Under the pieces are notes generated by a model. That model was not told the DNA's origin, searched no databases, and saw only the letters and a list, made by a program, of their open reading frames with translations. From an uncultured Acidobacteriaceae bacterium (GTDB taxonomy: Bacteria > Acidobacteriota > Terriglobia > Terriglobales > Acidobacteriaceae), in the NCBI GenBank assembly GCA_903904755.1, contig CAIVDV010000040.1:122528-186527 (forward strand): a stretch of 64,000 nucleotides of DNA, in the 5' to 3' direction. Of this stretch, positions 8,642-17,211 are shown one piece after another. Position 1 is the stretch's first letter. Each line of letters starts with the position of its first letter. The translations under genes were made by a program, and so were the position numbers.

Positions 8642-10086
8642 GTACCACAACCATAGCCCTGCGATTCGCCGCCTTCTCCCTGCTCGCCCTCATCCTCGGC
8701 GTCACCCCCGCGCTCGCCCAGGCCCCATCCATCAACTCCCAGATCGGTGTCGCCGTCGTCCGCATCACCGCCAGCACCAACGGCGGAACCGGCTTCGTCT
8801 GGCCGAAACCCATGTACGTCGTCACCGCCCTCCACGTCGTCGCCGGCGCCAATACCATTCAGGTCTACTCGCAGGGTTCAAAAAGCGTTACCGCTGCCCA
8901 CATCAAGAGCGTGCTCCTCGAAGCTGACCTGGCTCTCCTGCAACTGGACGAGGACATCGGACTCCAGCCCCTGCCCGTTTCCCCCACTCCGCCCGCCATC
9001 ACGGAAGAACACACAATCTGGGGCTATCCCGAGGATGTCGCCAAGCTCCAGGGCGACGACATCCGCTTCTCCCAGAGCCTCGACGCCAAAACCACCTTCG
9101 ACAGCATCTTCCGCTCCCAGGCCTCCTTTGAAAACGCCATCGGCGGCGGCTCCTACCCGCAATTCTCCGCCGAAATTCTCCGCGTCAGCTCCATCCTCGT
9201 CCACGGTCACTCCGGCGCTCCCATCATCAACCGCAGCGGCCAGGTCGTCGGCATCGGCGACGGCGGACTCCACGACGGCATCGCCCGCAAAAACTGGGCC
9301 ATCCCCGCCGGCACATACCTGCAACGACTCCTCACCTCCCGGGATCCCATTCCCGGCCCATTCCGCACCGGTCCCACCCTCTTCAGTTCCCAGCTCCAGC
9401 AGCCCGCTCCAGCCCCCGTCCCCTCCACACCCTCCCCCGACCCCAACGACATCAGCCAGTTCCTCCGCCTCGTCGGCACCACCACCATCGGCGCCGTCGT
9501 GCGCTCCTGGCCTGCCAACGACCCCGTCCACAACGATCTCCGCGTCTACTTTGACTTCCTCCGTGGCCGCTTCAAAAGCCGCCAAACCGGGCCCAACTTC
9601 CGCGACTTTTACGACGAGCAAATCGACATCTATGAGGAAACCGCAACCGGAGCCACCATCGCCGTCCCTCACCGCCCCGGCCTGCGCCTCTACGCCAAAA
9701 AAGATACCGTCGTGGCACTGTCACCCGACCACCAAATCGAAATGGTCGTCCAAATCGCCGACGCCGGCACCCCCAAGGGCGCGCTCGCCTGGTACAACAA
9801 TTTCAACGACTACATGAACTCCCGCGCCAAATGGGTCAAATACGGCAACGCCGACATGGACACTCACGAAAACCAGTACCGCTACACCTGGCTCAACCGC
9901 GCCGCCTACGACCCCGAAAACCCCCAGATGATCCGCAGCGTCATGTTCGCCCGCCTCATCACCCGCGACAGCAACTTCCTCGGAACCATGGTCATCGGCT
10001 GGAACCAATCCGCTGAAACCCCCGACGACCTCGACCTCTACACCGCCATGTGCGCCTCAGTCCAACTCGCAGCCTTCGCCAATTAA
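8605..10086 (+). CDS. Secreted trypsin-like serine protease with uncharacterised C-terminal domain
   Basis: Signal peptide 'FAAFSLLALILGVTPALAQA', 'VVTALHVV' (His), 'ADLALLQLD' (Asp), 'GHSGAPIINRSGQVVGI' (Ser). Confidence 0.85.
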   Translation: MGGFVFNPAAKVSTTTIALRFAAFSLLALILGVTPALAQAPSINSQIGVAVVRITASTNGGTGFVWPKPMYVVTALHVVAGANTIQVYSQGSKSVTAAHIKSVLLEADLALLQLDEDIGLQPLPVSPTPPAITEEHTIWGYPEDVAKLQGDDIRFSQSLDAKTTFDSIFRSQASFENAIGGGSYPQFSAEILRVSSILVHGHSGAPIINRSGQVVGIGDGGLHDGIARKNWAIPAGTYLQRLLTSRDPIPGPFRTGPTLFSSQLQQPAPAPVPSTPSPDPNDISQFLRLVGTTTIGAVVRSWPANDPVHNDLRVYFDFLRGRFKSRQTGPNFRDFYDEQIDIYEETATGATIAVPHRPGLRLYAKKDTVVALSPDHQIEMVVQIADAGTPKGALAWYNNFNDYMNSRAKWVKYGNADMDTHENQYRYTWLNRAAYDPENPQMIRSVMFARLITRDSNFLGTMVIGWNQSAETPDDLDLYTAMCASVQLAAFAN

Positions 10087-10256
10087 CACCGCCCCACCAC
10101 CAAAAACACCCGCGAACCAACCCACTCACAAACGCGGATTATCCTGGGCAATCAACGAATGAAGAGTCATCGCTGAGCCAGCCGCAGGCGAGTCGAAAGA
10201 CCTGCGTGTCCCAAACGCCATCGAGCTCCGCTCGCCGCCTCCCCCCCGGGGACCGC

Positions 10257-10685
10257 TTACCTGGCCAAAATCGCCGCCCGCTTCGCCGCAACCGCCGCGC
10301 GAACCAGTTCCTCCAGCACCGCCAGATCCACATCTGCCAGCTTTTTCAGGTACAGGCATCCCTTGCCCGTCGTATGCTTTCCCAGCTTCCCCAGCAACGC
10401 TTCCGCCCCGTCCCAGCCCAGCAGCCCATACAGCACCAGTGCAGCCTTCCGCGGAGAAAAGCCCACCAGCAGCATCTCCCCTTCGCGCCCGCTTTCGTAC
10501 CGGTAGTGGTAGCGGTCAAAGCCCACAATCGCAGGCCCCCACATCATCGCCGGGCACCCGCTCACCCGCTCCATCAACCCCGCCAGGGCCTCGGCATCCC
10601 CCCGCCGCACCCCATCCTCAATCCCGCCCAGAAATGCACCAACACCGGCCCCCGTCGCCTGAGTCTTGTTCTCCGCCACGCGCAC
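10257..10685 (-). CDS. DUF1801 domain protein
   Basis: 'ALAGLMERVSGCPAMMWGPAIVGFDRYHYRYESGREGEMLLVGFSPRKAALVLY'. Confidence 0.8.
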   Translation of the reverse strand: MRVAENKTQATGAGVGAFLGGIEDGVRRGDAEALAGLMERVSGCPAMMWGPAIVGFDRYHYRYESGREGEMLLVGFSPRKAALVLYGLLGWDGAEALLGKLGKHTTGKGCLYLKKLADVDLAVLEELVRAAVAAKRAAILAR

Positions 10686-10697
10686 CTCACGAATTGA

Positions 10698-10730
10698 GTC
10701 CCTGGTTCCTAGTCCCTGCGTCCCCTGGTC
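10698..10730. repeat. Degenerate heptad array, copy H
   Basis: gtccctggttcctagtccctgcgtcccctggtc. Confidence 0.5.
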
Positions 10731-10974
10731 ATCCCAACTCCGCCAACTGCCCGTTCACCTGCTCCAGCGCCGCTTCCAAAGCCTGGCGGCGTCCCGGATT
10801 GCTCGTCCGCTGGCTCAAAATCAGCTCACGCTGCATCTCCAAGCCCTGCCGCTGCCGCGTTACGTCCTGTTTCGCCAAAAGTACCGCTGCCTGCTTCACC
10901 GATTCCTTGCTCATTCCGCCTCCATGCGTCTGCTGCTGCTCTTCCACGTATTTGCTTTCCCAGCCGCGCGCCAT
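10729..10974 (-). CDS. Small hypothetical protein, 81 aa, helical
   Basis: Open frame with plausible ATG; no opposing gene. Confidence 0.5.
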   Translation of the reverse strand: MARGWESKYVEEQQQTHGGGMSKESVKQAAVLLAKQDVTRQRQGLEMQRELILSQRTSNPGRRQALEAALEQVNGQLAELG

Positions 10975-11050
10975 ACTTCCATTCTACGGCTTCCGCAGCC
11001 ACGCAACTTCTCACCCCCCTCGCGCATCCCTTAAGTACGAGGTCTTTCCC

Positions 11051-12064
11051 ATGCAATCCTGGCAGATATCTTCCTTCGGCATCGACAACCTTTCCCTCGC
11101 CACCGCTCCAACACCCTCCGACCTCGCACCCCATCAGGTCCTCGTCCAGGTCCACGCCGTCTCCCTCAACTACCGCGACTACATGGTCGTCCAGGGCATC
11201 TACAACCCCAGGCTCCACACCCCCCGCATCCCCTGCTCCGACGGCGCCGGCACCGTCCTCGCCGTCGGCTCCGCCGTCACCGCCTTCCAGCCCGGCGACC
11301 GCGTCGCAGGCATCTTCATGCAGAACTGGCAAGACGGCTACCCCTCGCCCGCCGCCACCCGAGGCGCCCTCGGCGGCGACATCGACGGCATGTTGTCCAC
11401 CCACGTCGTCCTCCCCGACACCGGCCTCGTCCCCATCCCCCCACACCTCACCTTCGCCCAGGCCTCCACCCTCCCCTGCGCCGCCGTCACCGCCTGGAAC
11501 GCCCTCTTCTCCGCAGCCTCCATCGGCCCCGGCCAAACCGTCCTCATCCAGGGCACCGGCGGCGTCTCCATCTTCGCCCTCCAGTTCGCCAAGCTCGCCG
11601 GCGCGCGCGTCCTCGGCACCAGCTCCAGCGACACCAAACTCGCCCACGCCGCCACCCTCGGCCTCGATTCAGGCCTCAACTACCGCACCCACCCCGACTG
11701 GGACAAGTGGGCCCTCGACCAAACCGCCGGCCTCGGCGTCGATCTCGTCGTCGAGGTCGGCGGCGCCGGAACATTCGCCCGCTCCCTCCGCGCCACCCGC
11801 CCCCGCGGCGTCATCGCCCAAATCGGCGTACTCTCCACCACCTCTGACCCCGTCGACGTCCGCCCCATCCTCACCCGCCAGCTCCGCGTCCACGGCGTCT
11901 ACGTCGGCTCCCGGGCAAACTTCCTCGCCATGAACCAGGCCATCACCTCCAGCCGCCTCGTCCCCGTCATCGACCGCGTCTTCCCATTCGCCGACGCACC
12001 CGCCGCCTTCCACCACATGGCCTCTGCCACCCACTTCGGCAAAATCGTCATCTCCAGCGAATAG
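11051..12064 (+). CDS. Zinc-type/quinone oxidoreductase-like alcohol dehydrogenase (MDR family)
   Basis: 'NYRDYMVVQGIYNP', 'PCSDGAGTVLAVGSAV', 'VLIQGTGGVSIFALQFAKLAGARVLGTSSSDTK'. Confidence 0.93.
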   Translation: MQSWQISSFGIDNLSLATAPTPSDLAPHQVLVQVHAVSLNYRDYMVVQGIYNPRLHTPRIPCSDGAGTVLAVGSAVTAFQPGDRVAGIFMQNWQDGYPSPAATRGALGGDIDGMLSTHVVLPDTGLVPIPPHLTFAQASTLPCAAVTAWNALFSAASIGPGQTVLIQGTGGVSIFALQFAKLAGARVLGTSSSDTKLAHAATLGLDSGLNYRTHPDWDKWALDQTAGLGVDLVVEVGGAGTFARSLRATRPRGVIAQIGVLSTTSDPVDVRPILTRQLRVHGVYVGSRANFLAMNQAITSSRLVPVIDRVFPFADAPAAFHHMASATHFGKIVISSE

Positions 12065-12122
12065 CCCACCCACAACCGGCAACCCCTCCCCGTGTTCTAC
12101 TGGTTAGGAAAGCGGTAACCCC

Positions 12123-12704
12123 TTGCCCCAAAACTCAGACGGCTCCCCGGCCTCACGCCAGCTCTTCACTGGTGCACTGTACCTCCTGGCGGCCGCGCTC
12201 GGTGGCCTCACCTCCTTCACCACGGCCATGCTTGGCGTCAACGGAGCTCCCTTCTCCGCCTGGATTCCCATCGCCGCCTCCGCCGCCGTCCTTCTTTTTG
12301 TCGATGGCATCAGCCTATGCCTCCCCGCCATCCCGCCTCCCTGGCGCATCGCCCTCGCTGCCATCACCCCCATCGCCGCCTGCTCGCTCTTCCTCCACTG
12401 GCCTCTCAGCCTCTGGATCGCCGCCGCCGCCCTCGCCCTCCTCGAAGCCGGCTTCCTCATCCTCGCCGCGCACACCCACATGGTCGGCGCAGCCGCTTTC
12501 GTCGCCTCCATCGTCCTCGCACTCGCCGCCGGCACCGGCTTCACCCAGCAGGTCAGCTATTACCTTGACCTCTATCAAACCGTCGGCTCCTCCATCACCA
12601 CCACCCAAATCGCCTCCGCTCTCCTCCCCTCCTTCTTCGCCATCCTCATCTTCTTCGTCACCCTCGTCCGCTCCTCCCAGGCCCTCTTCCCCACCCACCG
12701 CTAA
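12123..12704 (+). CDS. Hypothetical multi-pass membrane protein (TTG start as tracked)
   Basis: Alternating hydrophobic helices. Confidence 0.6.
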   Translation: MPQNSDGSPASRQLFTGALYLLAAALGGLTSFTTAMLGVNGAPFSAWIPIAASAAVLLFVDGISLCLPAIPPPWRIALAAITPIAACSLFLHWPLSLWIAAAALALLEAGFLILAAHTHMVGAAAFVASIVLALAAGTGFTQQVSYYLDLYQTVGSSITTTQIASALLPSFFAILIFFVTLVRSSQALFPTHR

Positions 12705-12727
12705 CACCATTTTCCGTCCCGGCAAAC

Positions 12728-12759
12728 TCCTGACCCCTGACCCCTGATCCCTGACCCCT
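12728..12759. repeat. Heptad C-rich array, copy C
   Basis: ctcctgacccctgacccctgatccctgacccct. Confidence 0.8.
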
Positions 12760-12813
12760 CTTCTGCGTTACTCTGTCCTTGAACCCATTCCCACTTCCCC
12801 AAGCGAGCCGCCA

Positions 12814-13755
12814 GTGATTGTCCAAATTCAGGCCCTCTCCAAAATCTACGAGGGCAAAAATCGCGTCACCGCCATCGATGGCATCGACCTCGAAGTCCGC
12901 CAGGGCGAAATCTTCGGACTCCTCGGCCCCAACGGCGCAGGCAAAACCACCACCATCTCCATCTGCACCACCCGAACCCTCCCCACCGCCGGCTCCGTAC
13001 ACATCGCTGGCGTCGATGCCGTCAAAGACCCCGCAGCCGCCCGCCGCCACATCGGCGTCGTCCCCCAATACAACACCCTCGACCGCTCCCTCACCATCTT
13101 CGAAAACATCTACTTCCACTGCCGCTACTTCGGCATGGGCCATTTCGAATCCCGCGCCCGCACCACCGAGCTCCTCTCCCAGTTCCTCCTCACCGAGCGC
13201 GCCAAAGCCACCCCTAACCAGCTCTCCGGCGGCCTCGCCCAGCGCGTACAAATCGCCCGCGCCATCGCCCACCGCCCCACCGTCCTCTTCCTCGACGAGC
13301 CCTCCGCCGGCCTCGACCCACAATCCCGACTCGCCATGTGGACCGCCGTACAGGACCTCCGCAAACAGGGCATCACCGTCCTGCTCACCACCCACTACAT
13401 GGAAGAGGCTGACCAGCTCTCCGATCGCGTCGCCATCATCGACCATGGCCGCGTCCTCGCCTCCGGCTCCCCTGCCAAGCTCAAGGAAACCTTCGCCGCA
13501 CAAACCGTCATCCATCTCAAGCTCAAAGATCATGACGGCGCAGAACAGGTCGCCTCCGACCTCCGCACCCGCCCCGGCGTCAAAGCTGCTGAAGTCCTCC
13601 CCGACGGACTCCGCATCTTCACCGCCTCCGCCGAAGGCCTCCTCCCGGAAATCGTCCAGGCCACCCTCGGCCACGGACTCCTCGACATCGCCATCACCGA
13701 GCCCAGCCTCGAAACCGTCTTCATCCAGCTCACCGGGAGGGACCTCCGTGAATAG
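12814..13755 (+). CDS. ABC transporter ATP-binding protein (DrrA-like)
   Basis: Walker A 'GPNGAGKTTT', signature 'LSGGLAQRVQIARA', 'VLFLDEPSAGLDP'. Confidence 0.97.
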   Translation: MIVQIQALSKIYEGKNRVTAIDGIDLEVRQGEIFGLLGPNGAGKTTTISICTTRTLPTAGSVHIAGVDAVKDPAAARRHIGVVPQYNTLDRSLTIFENIYFHCRYFGMGHFESRARTTELLSQFLLTERAKATPNQLSGGLAQRVQIARAIAHRPTVLFLDEPSAGLDPQSRLAMWTAVQDLRKQGITVLLTTHYMEEADQLSDRVAIIDHGRVLASGSPAKLKETFAAQTVIHLKLKDHDGAEQVASDLRTRPGVKAAEVLPDGLRIFTASAEGLLPEIVQATLGHGLLDIAITEPSLETVFIQLTGRDLRE

Positions 13756-14566
13756 CTCCAGAATCTTCTTCCTCAAAGCCTTCCTCGGCCTCTTTCAGCG
13801 CGACCTCCGCGTCCTCAGCCGCGAGCTCATCCCCTTCCTGCTCCGCGTCGGCATGCAGCCCCTCCTCTTCCTCTTCGTCTTCACCTACATCATGCCCCAC
13901 ATGTCCGGCGGCAACCCCATGGCCGCCATGGGCCCCCAGGCCGGGGCAGACTTCGGCGCCGTCCTCCTCCCCGGCCTCATGGCCGTCGCCATCATGTTCT
14001 CCGGCATCGCCGCCGTCGCACTGCCCCTCTCCACGGAATTCGGCATCACCCGCGAAATCGACGACCGCGTCATGTGCCCCATCCCCGTCTGGGCCGTCGC
14101 CGTGGAAAAGGTGGTCTTCTCCTCCGTCCAGTCCATCGTCGGAGCGCTCCTGGTCATCCCCATGGCCATCTTCATCCCCGCCCACCCCGTCTACCCCCAC
14201 ATCCACAACTGGCTCCTCTTCGCCGCCGTCATGATCATGGCCAGCCTCCTCGCTGGCTCCCTCGGCCTCGCCATTGGATCCATGGTTGGCCCCCGCCAAA
14301 TCGGCCTCGTCTTCTCCATCATTGTCGTCCCCATCACCTTCCTGGGATGCGTCTACTACCCCTGGGCCAAGCTCGAAAACGTCCGCTGGCTCCAGATCGG
14401 AGTCCTCGTCAACCCCATCGTCTACATCTCCGAAGGCCTCCGCGCCGCCGTCACTCCAGACACCCCCCACATGCCCACCTGGGCCGTCCTCGGCGCTCTC
14501 TCCATTTCCCTCATCCTCCTCGGCCGCCTCGGCCTCCGCGGCTTCCTCAAACGCGTCATCTCGTAA
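13748..14566 (+). CDS. ABC transporter permease (ABC-2 type)
   Basis: GTG start overlapping the ATPase stop; 'MFSGIAAVALPLSTEFGITREIDDRVMCPIPVWAVAVEKV'. Confidence 0.93.
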   Translation: MNSSRIFFLKAFLGLFQRDLRVLSRELIPFLLRVGMQPLLFLFVFTYIMPHMSGGNPMAAMGPQAGADFGAVLLPGLMAVAIMFSGIAAVALPLSTEFGITREIDDRVMCPIPVWAVAVEKVVFSSVQSIVGALLVIPMAIFIPAHPVYPHIHNWLLFAAVMIMASLLAGSLGLAIGSMVGPRQIGLVFSIIVVPITFLGCVYYPWAKLENVRWLQIGVLVNPIVYISEGLRAAVTPDTPHMPTWAVLGALSISLILLGRLGLRGFLKRVIS

Positions 14567-14670
14567 TCCCCTTCCGCGTTTGCCTTTGCCTTTTGGTTGT
14601 CATTCCCGCAGGGAATCCGCTGTTGTAGTTGCTTCTGCCGCTGCCTTTTCCCTCCCACACATCACCCTCC

Positions 14671-14722
14671 GTGTGCCCCATCCATTCCACAGCCCCACCG
14701 TGAAATGGGTGGGACCCACAAA
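14671..14722. repeat. Second palindromic repeat family: GTGCCCCATCCATTCCAC-agccccacc-GTGAAATGGGTGGG
   Basis: Arms 14677-14690 / 14700-14713; related copy at 29641-29695. Confidence 0.75.
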
Positions 14723-15144
14723 TGCCCCGCCGGCTCCTCCCGACCAAGCGAAGCGTTTCGAAGGACCCGCGTTTCCCCCAACTCCCCCAGGCCCCGCCCA
14801 AAAAAATCCCCACCACCTGCATCCAATTACCCCCAAAAGGCGCACAATACACCCAGCATCCCCAAAACCCAACCCCAACCCCGGAGCCACCCTCCCAACC
14901 ATTTGCCCCTCAAAAGCGCAAAACAACGCACAAAAACACATCGGAATACACCGGAATTCCACCACCTAACCATCATGCAATCAACAGTTTGGAATCAAGA
15001 AAAGTAGCAAAACACCCCCCCTCCCCCCCCTATCATTTCCTCCCAAAAACCGCCCCAAAACGCCCCTTCCCTTCCCGCCAGAAATCCTGATCCGGCACCC
15101 AACTCCCTCCCTTCCCGGAAACGCCCGCCATCTCCCAATCACCA

Positions 15145-15222
15145 TCCCCTGATCCCTGATCCCTGATCCCTGATCCCTGATTCCTGTTCACTGATCTCTG
15201 ATCTCTGTTCTCTGATCTCTGG
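15145..15222. repeat. Heptad array, copy D, longest (about 11 units)
   Basis: ccctgatccctgatccctgatccctgattcctgttcactgatctctgatctctgttctctgatctctgg. Confidence 0.85.
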
Positions 15223-15276
15223 AGTACCATAACCCCAGCGCACTTTCCATCCCGGCCCAAACCCGTCTAACCCCAA

Positions 15277-17211
15277 ATGGCCTTCCGCTTCCCCAACCCG
15301 CTGGCCCTCCTCGCCGCCCCGGCCATCATCCTCATCGCCGGCTGCTCCGGCGGAGTCGCGGCCTCCGGCTTCCACCTCACCGAATCCATCAAGCTCTCTT
15401 CCCCCGCCACCTCAGCCGACACCAGCCGACGCGTCCCCTTCACCGCCACCCTCTCCGGCGGAGAACCCGCCTCCGTCCGCTGGTCCCTCTCCGGCGGAGA
15501 CCCAGTCTCCGGCCCCGGCTCCATCTCCCCCGCCGGCCTCTACACCCCGCCCGCCTACCTCACCCAGGACTCCGCCACCGTCCTCATCACCGCCACATCC
15601 GCCGCCGACCCACCCCAGCCCGCATCCCTCGCCCTCACCCTCACCCCCGGATTCCTCCAGCCCCTCACCCCCGGCAACCTCGCCCTCGGCCCCGGCGCAT
15701 CCGCCGCCCTCTCTGGCTCCATCACCCAGGTCGGCGGCACCACCGGCCTCCGCTTCTCCCTCGCCGCCACCCCCACCGGCCCTTCCCAGCCCGGCCTCGG
15801 CACCCTCTCTGACCCCACCTGCCACCACGCCCCCGTCACCACCCCCACCCCCGCCTACACCACCTGCACCGTCACCTACACCGCCCCCCCCGTCCTCGCT
15901 GGCAACGCTCAGGTCTACCTCCTCGCCCAGGCGCCCGGCCAGTCCACCCCCACCCCCCGTAGTTGGACCCACATCCTCCTCAACCCCGCTGGCATCACAA
16001 GCAACCCCGTAGCCCACCAAACCCGCCTCCCCGTCCCCATCCCTCTCGGCGTCTCCAGCGGAAACAACCTCGACTACGACCAGTCCGGCGGCCAGCTCTC
16101 CGACTGCTGTGGCGGCACGCTCGGCGCGCTCGTTCAAGACACCAGCGGCAACCAGTTCGTCCTCTCCAACAACCACGTCCTCGCCCGCAGCGACCAGGCC
16201 TTCCCCGGCGAAACCATCGTCCACCCCGGCCTCATTGACAACGCCTGCACCCCCTTCGGCTACGGTCCGGGCACCAGCGCAGTCGCCTCCCTCGCCGGCT
16301 ACCCACCCCTCGCCTCACCCGCCACCAACGTCGATGTCGCGCTCGCCCGTCCGGCCCTCGGCGCAGTCGACCCCCACGGCGCCATCCTCGAGCTCGGCGC
16401 CCGCCAGCCCGACGGAACCCTCGCCCCCGCCCCCCCCGGCACCAGCTGCTCCGCCGGCCGCGGCCAGCCCCCCACCCTCGGCATGACGGTCGCCAAATCC
16501 GGCCGCACCACCGGCCTCACCTGCGCCCCCGTCACCGCCATCGCCGTCGACGTCACCATCGACTACTACTCTGACTGCGCTGAAACCCAGCACGCCTTCA
16601 CCCGCACCTTTACCAACCAGGTCGTCATCTCCGGTGCCAGCTTCTCTGACGCAGGAGACTCCGGCGCACTCGTCGTCGACGCCGCCACCGCCGAGCCGGT
16701 CGGGCTCTTCTTCGCCGGCGCCACAGACTCCAACGGCATCGAGCAGGCCATCGCCAGCCCAGCTCCAGACGTCCTCTCAGCCCTCTCCGCGCAAGTCCCC
16801 GGCCCCGCCGGCCCCACCGCCTACACCTTTGTAGGCGCCCAGGACCACCCCGTCGCCTGCCTCGCCTACTCCGCCGCCCAACCTCGGGTCGTCACAGCAC
16901 CCACCGCAGCAGCCTTGGCCCAGGCCATTGCCGTCAAGCAACGCCACGCCGCCCAACTGCTAAAAGGCAACCCCGCCATCTTCGGCATCGGCGTCGGACA
17001 AAACCCCGACAACCCCGCCGAAGCACAGATTGTCCTCTTCGTCGACCGCTCCCGCGCCCCCGGCCCCCTTCCCACCACACTCGAAGGCTTCCGCACCCGC
17101 CTTGTCCTCATGGACCGCCCCCACGTCACCCGCGCCCACGGCCAAACCCCCACCCCGCCCCACCCGGACGCCACTCCCGATTTCCGCTTCCAGCTCCCGC
17201 TCCCTCGTTAG
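15277..17211 (+). CDS. Lipoprotein with chymotrypsin-fold serine protease domain
   Basis: Lipobox 'LIAGC', 'LSNNHVLARSD' (His), 'NVDVALA' (Asp), 'DAGDSGALVVD' (Ser), 'MTVAKSGRTTGLT'. Confidence 0.8.
   Translation: MAFRFPNPLALLAAPAIILIAGCSGGVAASGFHLTESIKLSSPATSADTSRRVPFTATLSGGEPASVRWSLSGGDPVSGPGSISPAGLYTPPAYLTQDSATVLITATSAADPPQPASLALTLTPGFLQPLTPGNLALGPGASAALSGSITQVGGTTGLRFSLAATPTGPSQPGLGTLSDPTCHHAPVTTPTPAYTTCTVTYTAPPVLAGNAQVYLLAQAPGQSTPTPRSWTHILLNPAGITSNPVAHQTRLPVPIPLGVSSGNNLDYDQSGGQLSDCCGGTLGALVQDTSGNQFVLSNNHVLARSDQAFPGETIVHPGLIDNACTPFGYGPGTSAVASLAGYPPLASPATNVDVALARPALGAVDPHGAILELGARQPDGTLAPAPPGTSCSAGRGQPPTLGMTVAKSGRTTGLTCAPVTAIAVDVTIDYYSDCAETQHAFTRTFTNQVVISGASFSDAGDSGALVVDAATAEPVGLFFAGATDSNGIEQAIASPAPDVLSALSAQVPGPAGPTAYTFVGAQDHPVACLAYSAAQPRVVTAPTAAALAQAIAVKQRHAAQLLKGNPAIFGIGVGQNPDNPAEAQIVLFVDRSRAPGPLPTTLEGFRTRLVLMDRPHVTRAHGQTPTPPHPDATPDFRFQLPLPR

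Noticed and set aside
13730-14470. 246-aa minus-strand ORF rich in D/G/E opposite the ABC permease
   Set aside because: Antisense compositional artefact; the permease frame has real TM helices and a coupled start.
15145-15222. Possible CRISPR-like array
   Set aside because: Repeat unit is only 7 bp with no spacers; no cas genes in the window.
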